In this document: positions 10,007-18,647 of the stretch, one piece after another
Layout: every line of letters begins with the position of its first letter
Position numbering within the stretch: the first letter of the stretch is position 1
Assembly: GCF_015207265.1 (NCBI RefSeq)
Contig: NZ_JADEXE010000003.1
Coordinates: forward strand, 1 to 63,800
DNA from: Nodosilinea sp. LEGE 07298
GTDB taxonomy: Bacteria > Cyanobacteriota > Cyanobacteriia > Phormidesmidales > Phormidesmidaceae
Direction of reading: 5' to 3'
Length of the DNA: 63,800 bases
Made by a program: the position numbers and the translations under genes
Notes under the pieces: generated by a model
What the model was told of the DNA's origin: nothing
Seen by the model: only the letters and a program-made list of their open reading frames with translations
The model's database searches: none

Positions 10007-12394
10007 TTAGGGCAGGCAGCGGCCCGATTGGGCTGGGGTAACCAACTCTAAAAAGGCCGCTGCTCTGTAAAGTTGGCGGGTCTGTACCCAGCCTTCATCG
10101 CCGGGGGCTAGGAGCTGCTGGCTTAGGTTGGGGTTAGCCGCTGATATGGGGGGCTGGCTAGTCTCCTGGGGACGCTGATCTAGCGATGCCCCGGAAGGAA
10201 TAGAGCAAACCCGTAACCGTACCCAGTCGACATTGTCAGCTGTGGTTTGGCGACTGACAACCCTAAGAACACTACCCGTCGCCACTGAGGCGTTAGCCAC
10301 CCCAGCGTCGGCTGGCGGCCCTGGCTGCGATCGCAGCAGCAGGCCGTTGGTCTCAAGGCCAGGGGTTGCAGCCTGCTGTGACTGCCAATACGACCCCACA
10401 GGCACGTCAACGGTAGCGGCCAGAGCGGTGGCGGGCAGCGGTTGTCCCGCTAGGGCCGCGATTGACCAGCTTGTTTGCAGGGGCTGTAGCGCCACTGGGG
10501 CTTGGGGCCGTCGGTCCCAGGCCAGGGCCACTGCCCCCAAACCAGTCAGCACCACGGCTATACCCCCCAAAAACGGACCCCAGGCCATGCCTGAGCGGGC
10601 AGGCCTGACATTGGCCTGTGTCGTTGGGGAAACAACTGGAGTGGATGGCGGCACGGTCTTTGGAAACGCAGCGGGGACGGTATCCGAATCGTGATCAAGA
10701 GTCGGATTGGCCTGCCGCAGCGGTCCGGGAGGGAGGGTCGGTAGGGCACCCGGCTGCGGGATAAACCGCATCAGCCCAACGGTGACATTGTCGTGACCAT
10801 TGAGTCGATTGGCTTGCTGTATAAGGGCTTCGACCGTAGGGCTAATCGGGCCAGGGGCGCTTGTCAGGGGCGCAACTAGGTAGGGGGCCAGGGCTTCAAC
10901 GCGATCGTAATCGCTCAGTCCGTCAGAGCACAGTAGTAGCACTGCTCTGTCGTCAAGCAGCAGATGCTGCACCGTGGGGTAAAGCAAGTCAGAGTCACTA
11001 ATGCCTAGGGCCTGAATCAAGGCCCCTCCACTGGGTAGCTGCGCCGCTTCAGAGTAAAGGGCATAGCCCATCTGGGCTTCACGCGAAGCGACATCATCGT
11101 CGACGGTAATTTGGTAGCAGGTGCGGGGGCTAACGCGATAGGCTCGACTATCGCCCACGTGGGCAATGGAAACGTAGGGGAAATGCACCAAAGCCACTAC
11201 TACCGTCGTACCCATGCGGGCTCGGGCCGATCGCTGTTCGTCGTTGTTGCGAGCTGCGATCGCGTCGTTGGCCAAAATTAGCGCCTGTCTGAGGCGCTGG
11301 GCGATCGCAGCCAGAGACAAATGGGGCTGCTGAGTCAGCGGTTCAAGCTCCTGCTGTAGCAGCTTGATTGCGGTTTGCGAGGCCACATTACCCTGTTCGT
11401 GACCACCGATGCCGTCGCACACCAGCAGCAGGGGCGGCGTCTCAACCCCCTCTGTCTGCCCAGTCAACCGCTGCTGGCGGGGATCCTTTTCTGGGTAGCA
11501 GGCGTCTTCATTGCGATCGCGGGTAGGCCCCTGGTCAGTATCGGCTGCCCAGTCTACCGTCACCAACAGCCCCTGGCCCAGGGTTTGAATCGCTCCCTCA
11601 ATCTCGGCCAGCAAATCTTTGGCAGAGGCTATGTGCCCGTCCTTGAGAGCCTTGACTAGCCACTTCAAGTAAGGACGCACCGACGGCTGGGCTGTCGCTA
11701 CCAAGTCATGCCACCGCTGGCCAAGCTGGGTCAGCGTAGGGCTAGCGCCATCGGCCACCAGGGTCGTGAGCCGCAGCAGGGCTCCATCGGCCCGAAGTCC
11801 GTCTAGATCTAGCAGGGTTGCAACCACCCGCTCGGTGGCCAGTACAGGCCATAGACTGGCAACCTGCCGTAGCCAATTCAGCTGCTGCAAGGCCGATCCC
11901 TGAGTCCAGATTTGGGCTAGGGTGGGCAAAAATACCGCTTCGATCTGCCCCCCTGAGGTTGAATCTAGGGAAGAGCCTGCATTTTCAGCCGCCGGATACG
12001 TGATCCGAACGCCAATGGGAGCCATGTCGAGCATCAGGACGGGCGTCGACAGCCCCGTTTGTTCTGGAGTCAGGTAGGCATAGGGCCGAGGAATATGCTG
12101 AGCCAGAGAAAATAGCTTTAGATAGTTCAGCACCGAAGCTGGAATCTGCTCCAGAGACGGGGTGGGATGATCGGGCCGAGTGTCTAACCAGATCTGATGC
12201 CCGGCTGGAGTTGATTTTGAACCGTCATTCCAAACCAAAAATCGGCCTGCAATCAGTGAGCCAGAATGGGTTGCCACAGGCCCATCGCCCACCGCTAGCA
12301 AAAAGCGGTATGGCAAAGGAGTCTGGCAAACCTTACAGTGGCTGGCAGGTGGGGTCGAGATCGACCGACAGGATGGATTAGAACACTGGATCAC
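10007..12394 (-). CDS. PP2C-type protein phosphatase with zinc ribbon, membrane anchor and SH3-like tail
   Basis: A 795-residue protein that should remove phosphate from Ser/Thr in partner proteins. Cys4, Cys9, Cys20 and Cys23 form an N-terminal zinc ribbon. Residues about 45-250 look like a degenerate kinase-like region. Residues about 278-550 are the PP2C domain, with the metal-binding motifs TRDRNED (291-297), LVCDGIGGHEQG (324-335), LLLCSDGLSDYD and NGHDNVTVGLM. One membrane segment follows near 605-628, then an SH3b-like C-terminal part (LLLRSQPG, VLRVVSR, GDEGWVQTRQL). The start is a GTG, with GAGGA just upstream but inside a long hairpin. It is first in a likely operon with the CHAT-FHA gene, 57 bases away. 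Confidence 0.9.
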   Translation of the reverse strand: MIQCSNPSCRSISTPPASHCKVCQTPLPYRFLLAVGDGPVATHSGSLIAGRFLVWNDGSKSTPAGHQIWLDTRPDHPTPSLEQIPASVLNYLKLFSLAQHIPRPYAYLTPEQTGLSTPVLMLDMAPIGVRITYPAAENAGSSLDSTSGGQIEAVFLPTLAQIWTQGSALQQLNWLRQVASLWPVLATERVVATLLDLDGLRADGALLRLTTLVADGASPTLTQLGQRWHDLVATAQPSVRPYLKWLVKALKDGHIASAKDLLAEIEGAIQTLGQGLLVTVDWAADTDQGPTRDRNEDACYPEKDPRQQRLTGQTEGVETPPLLLVCDGIGGHEQGNVASQTAIKLLQQELEPLTQQPHLSLAAIAQRLRQALILANDAIAARNNDEQRSARARMGTTVVVALVHFPYVSIAHVGDSRAYRVSPRTCYQITVDDDVASREAQMGYALYSEAAQLPSGGALIQALGISDSDLLYPTVQHLLLDDRAVLLLCSDGLSDYDRVEALAPYLVAPLTSAPGPISPTVEALIQQANRLNGHDNVTVGLMRFIPQPGALPTLPPGPLRQANPTLDHDSDTVPAAFPKTVPPSTPVVSPTTQANVRPARSGMAWGPFLGGIAVVLTGLGAVALAWDRRPQAPVALQPLQTSWSIAALAGQPLPATALAATVDVPVGSYWQSQQAATPGLETNGLLLRSQPGPPADAGVANASVATGSVLRVVSRQTTADNVDWVRLRVCSIPSGASLDQRPQETSQPPISAANPNLSQQLLAPGDEGWVQTRQLYRAAAFLELVTPAQSGRCLP

Positions 12395-12396
12395 GA

Positions 12397-12466
12397 TCCT
12401 CGGGGGTAGATAAACAGCTTATAGTTTCTACTGGTATATCTCTAAATGGTATCTAACCCCCGAGGA
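12397..12466 (-). promoter_or_regulatory. Long hairpin sequestering the PP2C ribosome binding site
   Basis: In the mRNA (minus strand) TCCTCGGGGGTTAGATA (12466-12450) pairs with TATCTACCCCCGAGGA (12412-12397): 16 pairs with a single bulged base and a 37-base loop. The 3' arm ends in GAGGA, the only Shine-Dalgarno-like sequence, two bases before the GTG start at 12394. Opening this stem would be needed for efficient initiation, so translational control is a reasonable inference. As DNA it is also a large dyad that could bind a protein. The rest of the 221-base spacer to ndhM holds nothing I recognise. Confidence 0.65.
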
Positions 12467-12615
12467 CCTAACCCTAGTTTGAACCGCTTGGAGACCCTAA
12501 TCCCTAGCTCTAAAAGCATTTGCCAAACAAAACTAGTCAGACAAAATCAGTTGCTACCACCGTTTCTAATTATCAAGGCAGCCTGATCTGGGCTAGAGGC
12601 CAGTTGCAATCGGCC

Positions 12616-12963
12616 TTAGCTAGCCGACTCCTCGGTTTCAATTCGGGGTAGGCCCATGCTGTAGTTGAGGGCACGGCTTTTAAGGTTGTAGCTAATCTCT
12701 CCCTTCTGCAAAAGCTGGCGCACAAAATGCTCTAAATCGGAGCCAATGCGGCGTAAGTTGTAGTCGGTCAAATCTTCTCCAGCAGCGGCATCGACTAGGC
12801 GGTCAAACTCGGCGTAGACGGCTTTAAGCGCGTCTTCGGACCAGTTGAACTCATTATCGGGGTCGATGTCTAAGGTGAGTTTATCGTCGCTAGGCACCAG
12901 TTCGTTGTTAGCAACGATGGCGGTATAAATATGGACGTGCCGGGTCGTTGATTTGAGCATCAT
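12616..12963 (-). CDS. ndhM: NAD(P)H-quinone oxidoreductase subunit M
   Basis: NdhM is a small peripheral subunit of the cyanobacterial and chloroplast NDH-1 complex that helps connect the hydrophilic arm to the thylakoid membrane and supports cyclic electron flow. The 115-residue product starts LKSTTRHVHIYTA and contains the highly conserved stretches LTLDIDPDNEFNW, DLTDYNLRRIGSDLEHF and GEISYNLKSRALNYSMGLP, covering nearly the whole protein. Length is normal. Two ATG codons are adjacent at the start. It stands alone, downstream of gloB on the same strand with 125 bases between, which contain a seven-base-pair GCCCCAG/CTGGGGC stem (13005-13032). Confidence 0.93.
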   Translation of the reverse strand: MMLKSTTRHVHIYTAIVANNELVPSDDKLTLDIDPDNEFNWSEDALKAVYAEFDRLVDAAAGEDLTDYNLRRIGSDLEHFVRQLLQKGEISYNLKSRALNYSMGLPRIETEESAS

Positions 12964-13088
12964 AGCCAGGTTTTGCCCCTTGTGTAGTCTGTCTAAGGTG
13001 GTTTGCCCCAGAATAATGGTTCATCCTGGGGCTGCTCTTGTGATTGTATAGCACCCGCTCCCTAGAGTAGGAAAGATAGTAGAAGGGC

Positions 13089-13862
13089 CTAAAACAGGTC
13101 TTTTTTACCTCGCAGTCGGGCAAAGGTCTGCACACCTGATGTGCTGCCGGTAGTCTGCTGTAGGGCAGCAGTGTCCCATCTGAGAAAGGGGTTGGTCTGC
13201 TTCTCAAGGCCTAGGTCAGTGGGCACCGTGGGCTGGTCTTGGGCGCGGGTCGCCTGTACCTGCTTCAGGCGATCGCGCAGGGCAGCATTGTCACTATCGA
13301 CCGTAATGGCAAACGTGAGGTTGCTGAGAGTGTACTCGTGGGCACACCACACGCGGGTGGCGTCGGGCAGCCGCCGCAGCTTGCCCAACGACTCAACCAT
13401 TTGCTGGGGGGTACCCTCAAACAGTCGACCGCAGCCCCCAGCGAACAGCGTATCGCCGCAAAATAGCTCGCCCCAGCCGGTATCAGTCGTAGGGGCAAAG
13501 TAGTAAGCAATGTGGGCGCGGGTATGGCCAGGCACAAAGAAAACCTCGGCTTGGCGATTGCAAAACTGCACCCTATCTCCCTCCTGCAAAAAGTAGGTTT
13601 GTTCTGGAATGCGGCCCCGGTCTTCGGCCCCGCCATAGACCAAAGCTGCCGGAAACTGCTCTAGCAGCTGCCGGTTTCCCCCTACGTGGTCGCTGTGATG
13701 GTGGGTATTAAAAATAGTGGTTAGCGTGGCCCCCAGGTGTTCTAAGGTTTGGAGGACTGGAGCAGCATCGCCAGGATCTACCACGGCCGCCTGGGCAGAG
13801 GTGGCGTCGTAGAGCACAAAGATATAGTTGTCGCGAAAAGCCGCTACTCGATAAATTTCCAT
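13089..13862 (-). CDS. gloB: Hydroxyacylglutathione hydrolase (glyoxalase II)
   Basis: Hydrolyses S-lactoylglutathione to lactate and glutathione, the second step of methylglyoxal detoxification, in the cytoplasm. The 257-residue product is a metallo-beta-lactamase-fold enzyme: [10 protein letters not shown] (about residues 53-62) gives the metal-binding HxHxDH motif, [12 protein letters not shown] the next metal His, and [18 protein letters not shown] the bridging Asp. The C-terminal HAGH domain contains [10 protein letters not shown] and ends NPFLRWD plus a short variable tail. I placed the start at the ATG at 13862, which begins [13 protein letters not shown] as in the family; an upstream in-frame ATG at 13883 adds seven unlikely residues. 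Confidence 0.93.
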   Translation of the reverse strand: MEIYRVAAFRDNYIFVLYDATSAQAAVVDPGDAAPVLQTLEHLGATLTTIFNTHHHSDHVGGNRQLLEQFPAALVYGGAEDRGRIPEQTYFLQEGDRVQFCNRQAEVFFVPGHTRAHIAYYFAPTTDTGWGELFCGDTLFAGGCGRLFEGTPQQMVESLGKLRRLPDATRVWCAHEYTLSNLTFAITVDSDNAALRDRLKQVQATRAQDQPTVPTDLGLEKQTNPFLRWDTAALQQTTGSTSGVQTFARLRGKKDLF

Positions 13863-14099
13863 AGTATTTCTCTTGATCTGCACTGTTTTTTGGAATGACT
13901 CCGTAACTTCTCTGTGGAAGATCTACCCTTAACCAGGCTTTAATACAAGTTTACTGAATCTTTACTGGCGGCTCAACCGTAAGGTTTAGGGATTGGGCAT
14001 GCTTAAGGAAGATGAAAATGTAGCGATCGCTACAACATCTCCCATGAGCTTTGGCCTGGGCCTCTACTATCGTCACTCCTGCATCGAGGATTTGCAATC

Positions 14100-14306
14100 A
14101 TGGTGTCGTCTCTACCCCAAAACCCTGCTTCAACTATTCAAGCCCTCGTCAGCACCGTCATACAACAGGGTACGTTGAGCCGTCGTGACCACCTCATTCT
14201 ATCGACGGCCATGCTCAGCAACCCGGCGCTCACCCCCAGCGATCGCCAGCACATCAACCAGGTGTTCGACAGTATTCGAGCTGGGCGAGTGCGGCTGACT
14301 GACTAG
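14100..14306 (+). CDS. Small conserved cyanobacterial protein of unknown function
   Basis: A 68-residue soluble protein, probably all helical, with the segments LVSTVIQQGTLSRRDHLILS and LTPSDRQHINQVFDSIRAGR. It resembles small uncharacterised proteins found across cyanobacteria; I know of no tested function. The ATG at 14100 is preceded nine bases upstream by GAGGA, and an intrinsic terminator follows the stop codon, so it is probably a real single-gene unit. Its codon use is similar to the neighbours. A longer frame starting at 13993 overlaps it in another phase and is not believed. Confidence 0.7.
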   Translation: MVSSLPQNPASTIQALVSTVIQQGTLSRRDHLILSTAMLSNPALTPSDRQHINQVFDSIRAGRVRLTD

Positions 14307-14330
14307 GTTTACCTCCAGAATAGGGGATCC

Positions 14331-14359
14331 GCGCTCTGGTTCACCCCAGGGCGCTTTTT
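14331..14359 (+). terminator. Intrinsic terminator after the small protein gene
   Basis: GCGCTCTGG (14331-14339) pairs with CCAGGGCGC (14346-14354) through one T-G wobble and is followed by TTTTT. It lies 25 bases after the stop of the 68-residue protein and before the K+ channel gene. Confidence 0.75.
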
Positions 14360-14426
14360 GCGGCTTCAGCTTTTTGCTCCTACAATTTAAAGCAGTCCAT
14401 AGGGCAGCTATGGCCGCCGATGGGTG

Positions 14427-15539
14427 ATGTCACTGCGTCGTCGGGTCAAGTTTCAGAGGGCCAAGTTTCAGGGGTTAACACCTGTGCGTCAAAAACGCCC
14501 TCGCTATGGCGAAACCGTTGTTGAAGAAAACTATCGACGCACCCGACTACATCTGATTCGCGGCGCGATCGCCTTGGTCGGTGTGCTGCTCCTGGGGGTG
14601 ATGTGGTATCGCCTGGTTGAAGGGTGGAGCTGGCTCGATGCCACCTATATGGCGGTGATTACCCTCTCAACCGTGGGCTTTGGTGAGATCAATCCGCTTA
14701 GCCCCAGGGGAAGGTTATTCACCATCTTGCTAATCATGATGGGTGTGGGTGTGATTGCCTACATTCTCAATAGCCTTACCGATGCCATTGTGCAGGGACA
14801 CTTTCAGGCTGGGTTTCGATTACTCAAGCGGCGCAGGCTGATGGAATCATTGCAGGATCACTATATTATTTGCGGGTTTGGGCGCACTGGCCGCCAGGTG
14901 GCCGCCGAGTTTTCTGCCGAAGCGATTCCGTTCATTGTGGTTGACTCCGACAATGCAGTGATTCAGACGGCGCAGCAGTTGGGGTATAACGCCCTCGAGG
15001 GCGATGCGACCCAAGATCAAATATTGCTCCAGGCCGGGGTAGAGCGATCGCGCTGTCTGGTAGCGGCCCTCCACTCCGACGCTGAGAATCTCTACATTGT
15101 GCTCTCGGCCAAAACCCTGTCGCCTCAGATTCGCGCTATTGCCCGAGCCAGCAGTGAAGAGGCCATTATCAAGCTCCAGCGGGGTGGAGCCGATGTGGTC
15201 GTGTCGCCCTACATCACCGGCGGCAAGCGCATGGCCGCCTCGGCGGTGCGGCCTCAGGTCGTAGACTTCTTAGACGGCATTTTGACCGGGGCCGAACGGT
15301 CAGTCTATGTGGAAGAGTTTTTGCTGCTGCCCGAGAGCTGCCCTGTGATTGGCAAGACCCTGGCCGAGGCCCAGCTAGGCCGTCAGTCGGGGGCGCTCAT
15401 TTTAGCCATTCGCCGGGCCGACAGTACGCTGATTTTCGGCCCCACTGCCGACACCCGCCTCTACCCTGGCGATATGGTGATCACCATGGGCAACGCCGAC
15501 CAGCTGCGGCTGCTCAGCCAAATCTTGAGCCCCATTTAG
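14427..15539 (+). CDS. Potassium channel protein with RCK (TrkA-N/TrkA-C) domains
   Basis: A 370-residue inner-membrane protein. After a basic N-terminus of about 40 residues come two membrane segments flanking a pore loop with the K+ selectivity filter STVGFGE (near residue 92; TVGFG is the filter). A RCK Rossmann domain follows, opening YIICGFGRTGRQVAAEF (about 145-161), with the acidic FIVVDSD end of the nucleotide site, then a TrkA-C domain (about 290-370). This is the MthK/Kch two-TM architecture. The ATG at 14427 directly follows an in-frame GTG at 14424; either may be used. It converges on ileS with a 65-base gap lacking an obvious terminator. Confidence 0.9.
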   Translation: MSLRRRVKFQRAKFQGLTPVRQKRPRYGETVVEENYRRTRLHLIRGAIALVGVLLLGVMWYRLVEGWSWLDATYMAVITLSTVGFGEINPLSPRGRLFTILLIMMGVGVIAYILNSLTDAIVQGHFQAGFRLLKRRRLMESLQDHYIICGFGRTGRQVAAEFSAEAIPFIVVDSDNAVIQTAQQLGYNALEGDATQDQILLQAGVERSRCLVAALHSDAENLYIVLSAKTLSPQIRAIARASSEEAIIKLQRGGADVVVSPYITGGKRMAASAVRPQVVDFLDGILTGAERSVYVEEFLLLPESCPVIGKTLAEAQLGRQSGALILAIRRADSTLIFGPTADTRLYPGDMVITMGNADQLRLLSQILSPI

Positions 15540-15604
15540 CGGCAGGTCAAAGAAAATCAGGGTAACCCGCTGACGACCTATACTGCACTGCTGTACGACA
15601 AAAT

Positions 15605-18487
15605 CTAGAACGTTCCGGCTAGAGCCTCGATGCAGCGATCGCAGATCGTCGGGTCTTCGCTACTCTTGCCCACATAGGTGGAGTAGTTCCAGCAGCGATC
15701 ACACTTTTTACCCTCGGCATCTACCACGCCAATGCCCAGGGCATCTGACTCGGCGCTGCACTTAATGCCCGCTAGCGGATCGGGCGAGTCTAAGATCTCG
15801 ACTTGAGAGACCAGGAACAGGTAGCGCAACTCATCTACATGGTTTGCACCGGAGGCGATCGCATCGGCAGGATTCATCGCTGCCAGCTGTGCTCGTAGGT
15901 CAGGGTCAGCCACATACAGCAGCGCTTTAGCCTCCAGGGATGAACCGATATCCTTGGCCGTGCGGGCCTGTTCTAGCACCCGGTTCACCTCCTGGCGGAT
16001 GGTGCGCAGCTGGCTCCAGAGATCTAATATGGCGGGCTGCTGCCACTGGTCGTCTAGTGTTACCCAGCCCGCCTCAAAGACCGATTTGTGGGCCATGGGG
16101 TAGGGCAGGTTTTGCCAGATGTCTTCGGCCATATGGGAGAGCACCGGGGCGATCGCACGGGCCAGGTTTTCGATCGCGATCGCCAGCACCGTCTGGCAGC
16201 TGCGCCGCCGAAATGAGTCTGCCGCGCTGATGTATAGCCGATCCTTAGCGATATCTAGGTAGAAGTTCGACAGATCGACTGCGCAGAAGTTTTGCACCGT
16301 TTGAAAGAACCGGAAGAACTGATAAGTCTCGAAAGCATCGGTGATGTCGGCAAACACCTCGGTCATGCGGTGTAGCATGTAGCGATCCAGCTCCGGCAGC
16401 TGGTCGTAGGGTACCGCATCTTTAGCGGGGTCAAAGTCGTGCAGGTTGCCCAGCAAAAACCGCGCCGTGTTGCGGATTTTGCGGTACACATCCGACATTT
16501 GCTTGAGGATATTGCCGCCCAAAGGCACATCAGAGGAATAGTCCACCGAGGACACCCACAGGCGCAGTACATCAGCCCCATAAGGTGGATCCTGCTTTTG
16601 GTTTTTGCCGCCGTTGATCACAATGGCCGGGTCGACCACGTTGCCCACTGACTTGCTCATTTTGCGTCCCTGTTCATCCAGGGTAAAGCCGTGAGTGAGC
16701 ACGGTTTTGTAGGGAGCGCAGCCATTCACCGCTACGCTGGTCAGCAGGCTCGACTGGAACCAGCCCCGGTGTTGGTCAGAGCCTTCCAAATAGATATCTA
16801 CGGGATATTTCAGTTCGTCGCGCTGCTGGGCTACCGCCGCCCAGGATGAGCCAGAGTCGAACCACACATCCATCGTATCGGTGCCCTTGCGGTAGGTGCG
16901 GCCATTGTTGCGGTACTGCTCCGGTAAGAGTTCCGCCTCCGACAGCTCCCACCAGGCATCGGAGCCTTTGTCGGCAAAGATAGCTTTGATGTGGGTCAGA
17001 ATATCTTCATTCAGCAGCGGCTCGCCGGTCTCAGTATCGTAGAACACTGGGATTGGCATGCCCCAGGTGCGCTGACGCGAGATGCACCAGTCGGAGCGAT
17101 CGCTCACCATTGAGGTAATCCGGTTTTCACCCGTAGCCGGAATCCACTGTACGCCCTGGATGGCCTTCAGCGCCGCCTCGCGGAAACCCTCTACCGAGGC
17201 AAACCACTGCTCAGTAGCGCGGTAAATTGTCGGTTGCTTGGTGCGCCAGTCGTAGGGATATTTGTGGCCATAGGGCTCGTGCTTAAGTAGAGAACCCGCC
17301 TTTTCCAGCGCTTCAATGAGGGCGGGGTTGGCGTCCTTGAGCACGTTGAGACCCGCGAAAGGACCGGCGGCGGCAGTCATGTCGCCCTTTTCATCCACCA
17401 GGCTGAGTATCGGCAGGCCGTAGCGCTGACCAACCTTAAAGTCTTCCTCCCCGTGGTCAGGGGCAGTGTGTACTAGACCGGTACCGGATTCGGTGGTGAC
17501 ATAATCGCCACCAATCAAAATGGAGCTATCGCGATCGAACAGAGGGTGGCGATAGGTAGAATGTTCCAGGGCTGCGCCCTTGATTTCGGCTTTGAGGGTG
17601 AGTTTTGAGCCCAGCACCTGAGCCATGCGATCGCACAGATCTTTTGCAATGATCAAGTACTTGAACGGTGTTCCAGAATCCACTTCCACCACGGCGTAGG
17701 TCAACTCTGCGTTCACTGCTACGCCCAGGTTGGCTGGGATCGTCCAGGGAGTTGTGGTCCAGATCGCCACGCCCAGCTCGTCCAGGTAGGGTTCCAGCGC
17801 GTCCTTTGCCTCGGCAGACGCGCTCACCATTGGGAAGGCCGCGTAGATGCTGGGGGACGTGTGGCCTTCAGGATACTCCAGCTCGGCCTCGGCTAGAGCC
17901 GTTTGGGAGGTCGGGCTCCAGTGCACAGATTTCAGGCCACGATAGATGTAGCCCTTCAGGTACATCTGGCCAAACACCTCGATCTGGGCCGCTTCGTAGT
18001 CGGGGGTCATGGTCAGGTAGGGGTGTTCCCAGTCACCCCAGATACCGTAGCGCTTGAAGCTCTCCCGCTGGCGATCGATAGTTTTGAGCGCAAAGGCCTT
18101 TGCCTTATAGCGCAGCTTGATGGGGGTAAGGTTGGCCCGCGCTTCTGGGTCCATGGCCTGGAGCACCTTCAGCTCAATCGGTAGGCCGTGGCAATCCCAG
18201 CCGGGCACGTAGCGCACCCTGCGACCTTTAAGCAGCTGGTACTTGTTAATCGTATCCTTCAAAATTTTATTGAGGGCGTGACCAATGTGTAGGTCACCGT
18301 TGGCGTAGGGCGGCCCATCGTGCAGCACAAACACCTCACCGGGGTTGCTGGTCGACAGGGTTTCATAGATTTTGCTCTCGGCCCAAAAGGCTTGAATTTC
18401 GGGTTCGCGCTTAGTGGCGTTAGCCCGCATATCAAAGCTGGTCTGGGGCAGAAGAACGGTATCTTTGTAGCTTTTAGAGTCTGTCAC
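15605..18487 (-). CDS. ileS: Isoleucyl-tRNA synthetase
   Basis: Charges tRNA-Ile with isoleucine and edits mischarged valine. The 960-residue cytoplasmic class I enzyme shows the HIGH motif in PYANGDLHIGHALNK (about residue 60), the editing (CP1) insertion, KMSKS in GRKMSKSVGN (about 600) and a C-terminal zinc finger with CDRCWNY and TICDRCIEAL. I chose the GTG at 18487, because family proteins start close to SYKDTVLLPQT; an in-frame ATG at 18562 would add 25 residues with no family resemblance. Full length. It follows ycf66 on the same strand, with 160 bases between. Confidence 0.96.
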   Translation of the reverse strand: MTDSKSYKDTVLLPQTSFDMRANATKREPEIQAFWAESKIYETLSTSNPGEVFVLHDGPPYANGDLHIGHALNKILKDTINKYQLLKGRRVRYVPGWDCHGLPIELKVLQAMDPEARANLTPIKLRYKAKAFALKTIDRQRESFKRYGIWGDWEHPYLTMTPDYEAAQIEVFGQMYLKGYIYRGLKSVHWSPTSQTALAEAELEYPEGHTSPSIYAAFPMVSASAEAKDALEPYLDELGVAIWTTTPWTIPANLGVAVNAELTYAVVEVDSGTPFKYLIIAKDLCDRMAQVLGSKLTLKAEIKGAALEHSTYRHPLFDRDSSILIGGDYVTTESGTGLVHTAPDHGEEDFKVGQRYGLPILSLVDEKGDMTAAAGPFAGLNVLKDANPALIEALEKAGSLLKHEPYGHKYPYDWRTKQPTIYRATEQWFASVEGFREAALKAIQGVQWIPATGENRITSMVSDRSDWCISRQRTWGMPIPVFYDTETGEPLLNEDILTHIKAIFADKGSDAWWELSEAELLPEQYRNNGRTYRKGTDTMDVWFDSGSSWAAVAQQRDELKYPVDIYLEGSDQHRGWFQSSLLTSVAVNGCAPYKTVLTHGFTLDEQGRKMSKSVGNVVDPAIVINGGKNQKQDPPYGADVLRLWVSSVDYSSDVPLGGNILKQMSDVYRKIRNTARFLLGNLHDFDPAKDAVPYDQLPELDRYMLHRMTEVFADITDAFETYQFFRFFQTVQNFCAVDLSNFYLDIAKDRLYISAADSFRRRSCQTVLAIAIENLARAIAPVLSHMAEDIWQNLPYPMAHKSVFEAGWVTLDDQWQQPAILDLWSQLRTIRQEVNRVLEQARTAKDIGSSLEAKALLYVADPDLRAQLAAMNPADAIASGANHVDELRYLFLVSQVEILDSPDPLAGIKCSAESDALGIGVVDAEGKKCDRCWNYSTYVGKSSEDPTICDRCIEALAGTF

Positions 18488-18647
18488 AGCCTGAGGTCGA
18501 CTAAGGGTGAAGGATGATTGAAAGATTCTCGCGCCATTATGGCAGAAGGCGTATTGAGCCATCTATATACATTAGGCCAGGTTGAGGGCAATTGCAGGGC
18601 TAATCTGGTTAATCGGGGTCAGCGGTGGCAGAATCTTCGCTGTCGGC

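Noticed and set aside
13993-14178. 61-codon frame overlapping the start of the small protein gene
   Set aside because: No ribosome binding site or similarity; the frame at 14100 has both a good GAGGA and a terminator downstream.
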